A stretch of DNA of 6,766 nt from an uncultured Enterobacter sp. (lineage in GTDB: Bacteria > Pseudomonadota > Gammaproteobacteria > Enterobacterales > Enterobacteriaceae). Positions 6,082 to 6,766 of this stretch are shown here, one piece after another (within the stretch, counting starts at the first letter, position 1; each line of letters opens with the position of its first letter). Position numbers and translations under genes: made by a program. The notes below the pieces were generated by a model. It did not search any database. It saw only the letters and a list, made by a program, of their open reading frames with translations, and had not been told where the DNA came from. Location of the stretch: positions 1 to 6,766 of the forward strand of contig CAMKZP010000202.1 in the NCBI GenBank assembly GCA_946477805.1, written 5' to 3'.

Positions 6082-6766
6082 ATGACTGAAAAACATTTCG
6101 TTGAACTGCGCAACGTGACCAAGCGCTTTGGCGCAAACACGGTGATTGAAAACATCAACCTGGCGATCCCGCAGGGGCAAATGGTGACGCTGCTCGGCCC
6201 CTCCGGCTGCGGTAAAACCACGGTGCTGCGTCTGGTCGCCGGGCTGGAAAAACCGACCGACGGCCAGATTTTTATCGACGGGGAGGATGTCACCCACCGC
6301 TCCATTCAGCAGCGCGATATCTGCATGGTGTTCCAGTCCTACGCCCTCTTCCCGCATATGTCGCTGGGCGAGAACGTGGGCTATGGCCTGAAGATGCTGG
6401 GCGTGTCGCGCGCGGAGATAAAAACGCGGGTCAAAGAGGCCCTGGCGATGGTGGACCTGGAGGGGTTTGAGGACCGCTTCGTGGACCAGATCTCCGGCGG
6501 CCAGCAGCAGCGCGTGGCGCTGGCCCGCGCCCTGATCCTCAAACCCAAAGTGCTGCTGTTCGATGAGCCGCTGAGCAACCTCGACGCCAACCTCAGGCGC
6601 AGCATGCGCGATAAAATTCGCGAGCTGCAAAAGCAGTTCAACATCACCTCGCTGTACGTGACGCACGATCAGAGCGAGGCGTTTGCGGTCTCCGACACCG
6701 TGCTGGTGATGAACAAAGGCAACATCATGCAGATTGGCTCGCCGCAGGATCTGTATCGCCAGCCGG
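6082..6766 (+). CDS. afuC: AfuC, ABC transporter ATPase, 3' end outside window
   Basis: The reading frame from ATG 6082 stays open to the window edge, giving about 228 codons of a protein that is about 348 residues in E. coli. It hydrolyses ATP to power uptake through AfuB. Visible motifs are Walker A GPSGCGKTT (39-47), Q-loop Gln 85 in VFQSYALFP, signature SGGQQ (138-142), Walker B VLLFDE (157-162), D-loop SNLD (165-168) and switch His 195 in VTHD. All catalytic positions are present. The missing part should hold the regulatory C-terminal (TOBE-type) domain. The sequence is strikingly close to E. coli K-12 AfuC as I recall it. It starts 4 nt after the afuB stop, with AGG at 6070-6072 inside afuB as a modest ribosome site, so translational coupling is likely. 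Confidence 0.95.
   Translation, partial: MTEKHFVELRNVTKRFGANTVIENINLAIPQGQMVTLLGPSGCGKTTVLRLVAGLEKPTDGQIFIDGEDVTHRSIQQRDICMVFQSYALFPHMSLGENVGYGLKMLGVSRAEIKTRVKEALAMVDLEGFEDRFVDQISGGQQQRVALARALILKPKVLLFDEPLSNLDANLRRSMRDKIRELQKQFNITSLYVTHDQSEAFAVSDTVLVMNKGNIMQIGSPQDLYRQP

Noticed and set aside
2893..6766. Ferric iron importer (FbpABC-like)
   Set aside because: The family name is shared, but AfuA lacks the adjacent tyrosines and the cluster is joined to hexose-phosphate sensor genes.

Overview
The window is a compact, one-strand stretch of a GC-rich enterobacterial chromosome (Enterobacter, Leclercia, Klebsiella or Citrobacter type). The assignment rests on close recognisable similarity to E. 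coli UhpB, UhpC and AfuC, on heavy G/C use at third codon positions, and on a REP-type palindrome ending in CCTAC, typical of enterobacteria. All five genes read left to right with very small gaps. No tRNA, rRNA, CRISPR array, IS element or integrase was seen.

Layout: (1) bases 1-1492 are a UhpB-type membrane histidine kinase whose first codons lie left of the window; (2) 1493-1577 is the longest intergenic gap (85 nt) and holds a perfect 7-bp inverted repeat; (3) 1578-2879 is a UhpC-type sensor/transporter of the organophosphate:phosphate antiporter family; (4) 2893-3924 is AfuA, a secreted periplasmic binding protein; (5) 3925-3998 carries a REP palindrome; (6) 3999-6077 is AfuB, a fused double permease; (7) 6082-6766 is AfuC, the ABC ATPase, cut by the right edge after about 228 of an expected ~348 residues.

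How the parts work together: UhpC-type proteins sense external hexose phosphate and act through the UhpB kinase on a UhpA-type response regulator, which probably lies just left of the window. In the classical E. coli uhp locus the target is the antiporter gene uhpT. Here the gene after uhpC is instead the complete ABC importer afuABC, starting 13 nt after the uhpC stop codon. AfuABC is often annotated as a ferric iron transporter. The AfuA sequence here lacks the adjacent tyrosine pair of FbpA-type iron binders and carries the His-Asp and Glu residues that I recall as sugar-phosphate ligands in studied AfuA proteins. The best reading is therefore a sensing-plus-uptake module for sugar phosphates such as glucose-6-phosphate. 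The system is not wholly new, since AfuABC has been described as a sugar-phosphate importer. The less explored parts are the regulatory wiring, the REP between afuA and afuB with a competing pairing over the afuB ribosome binding site, and the inverted repeat before uhpC.
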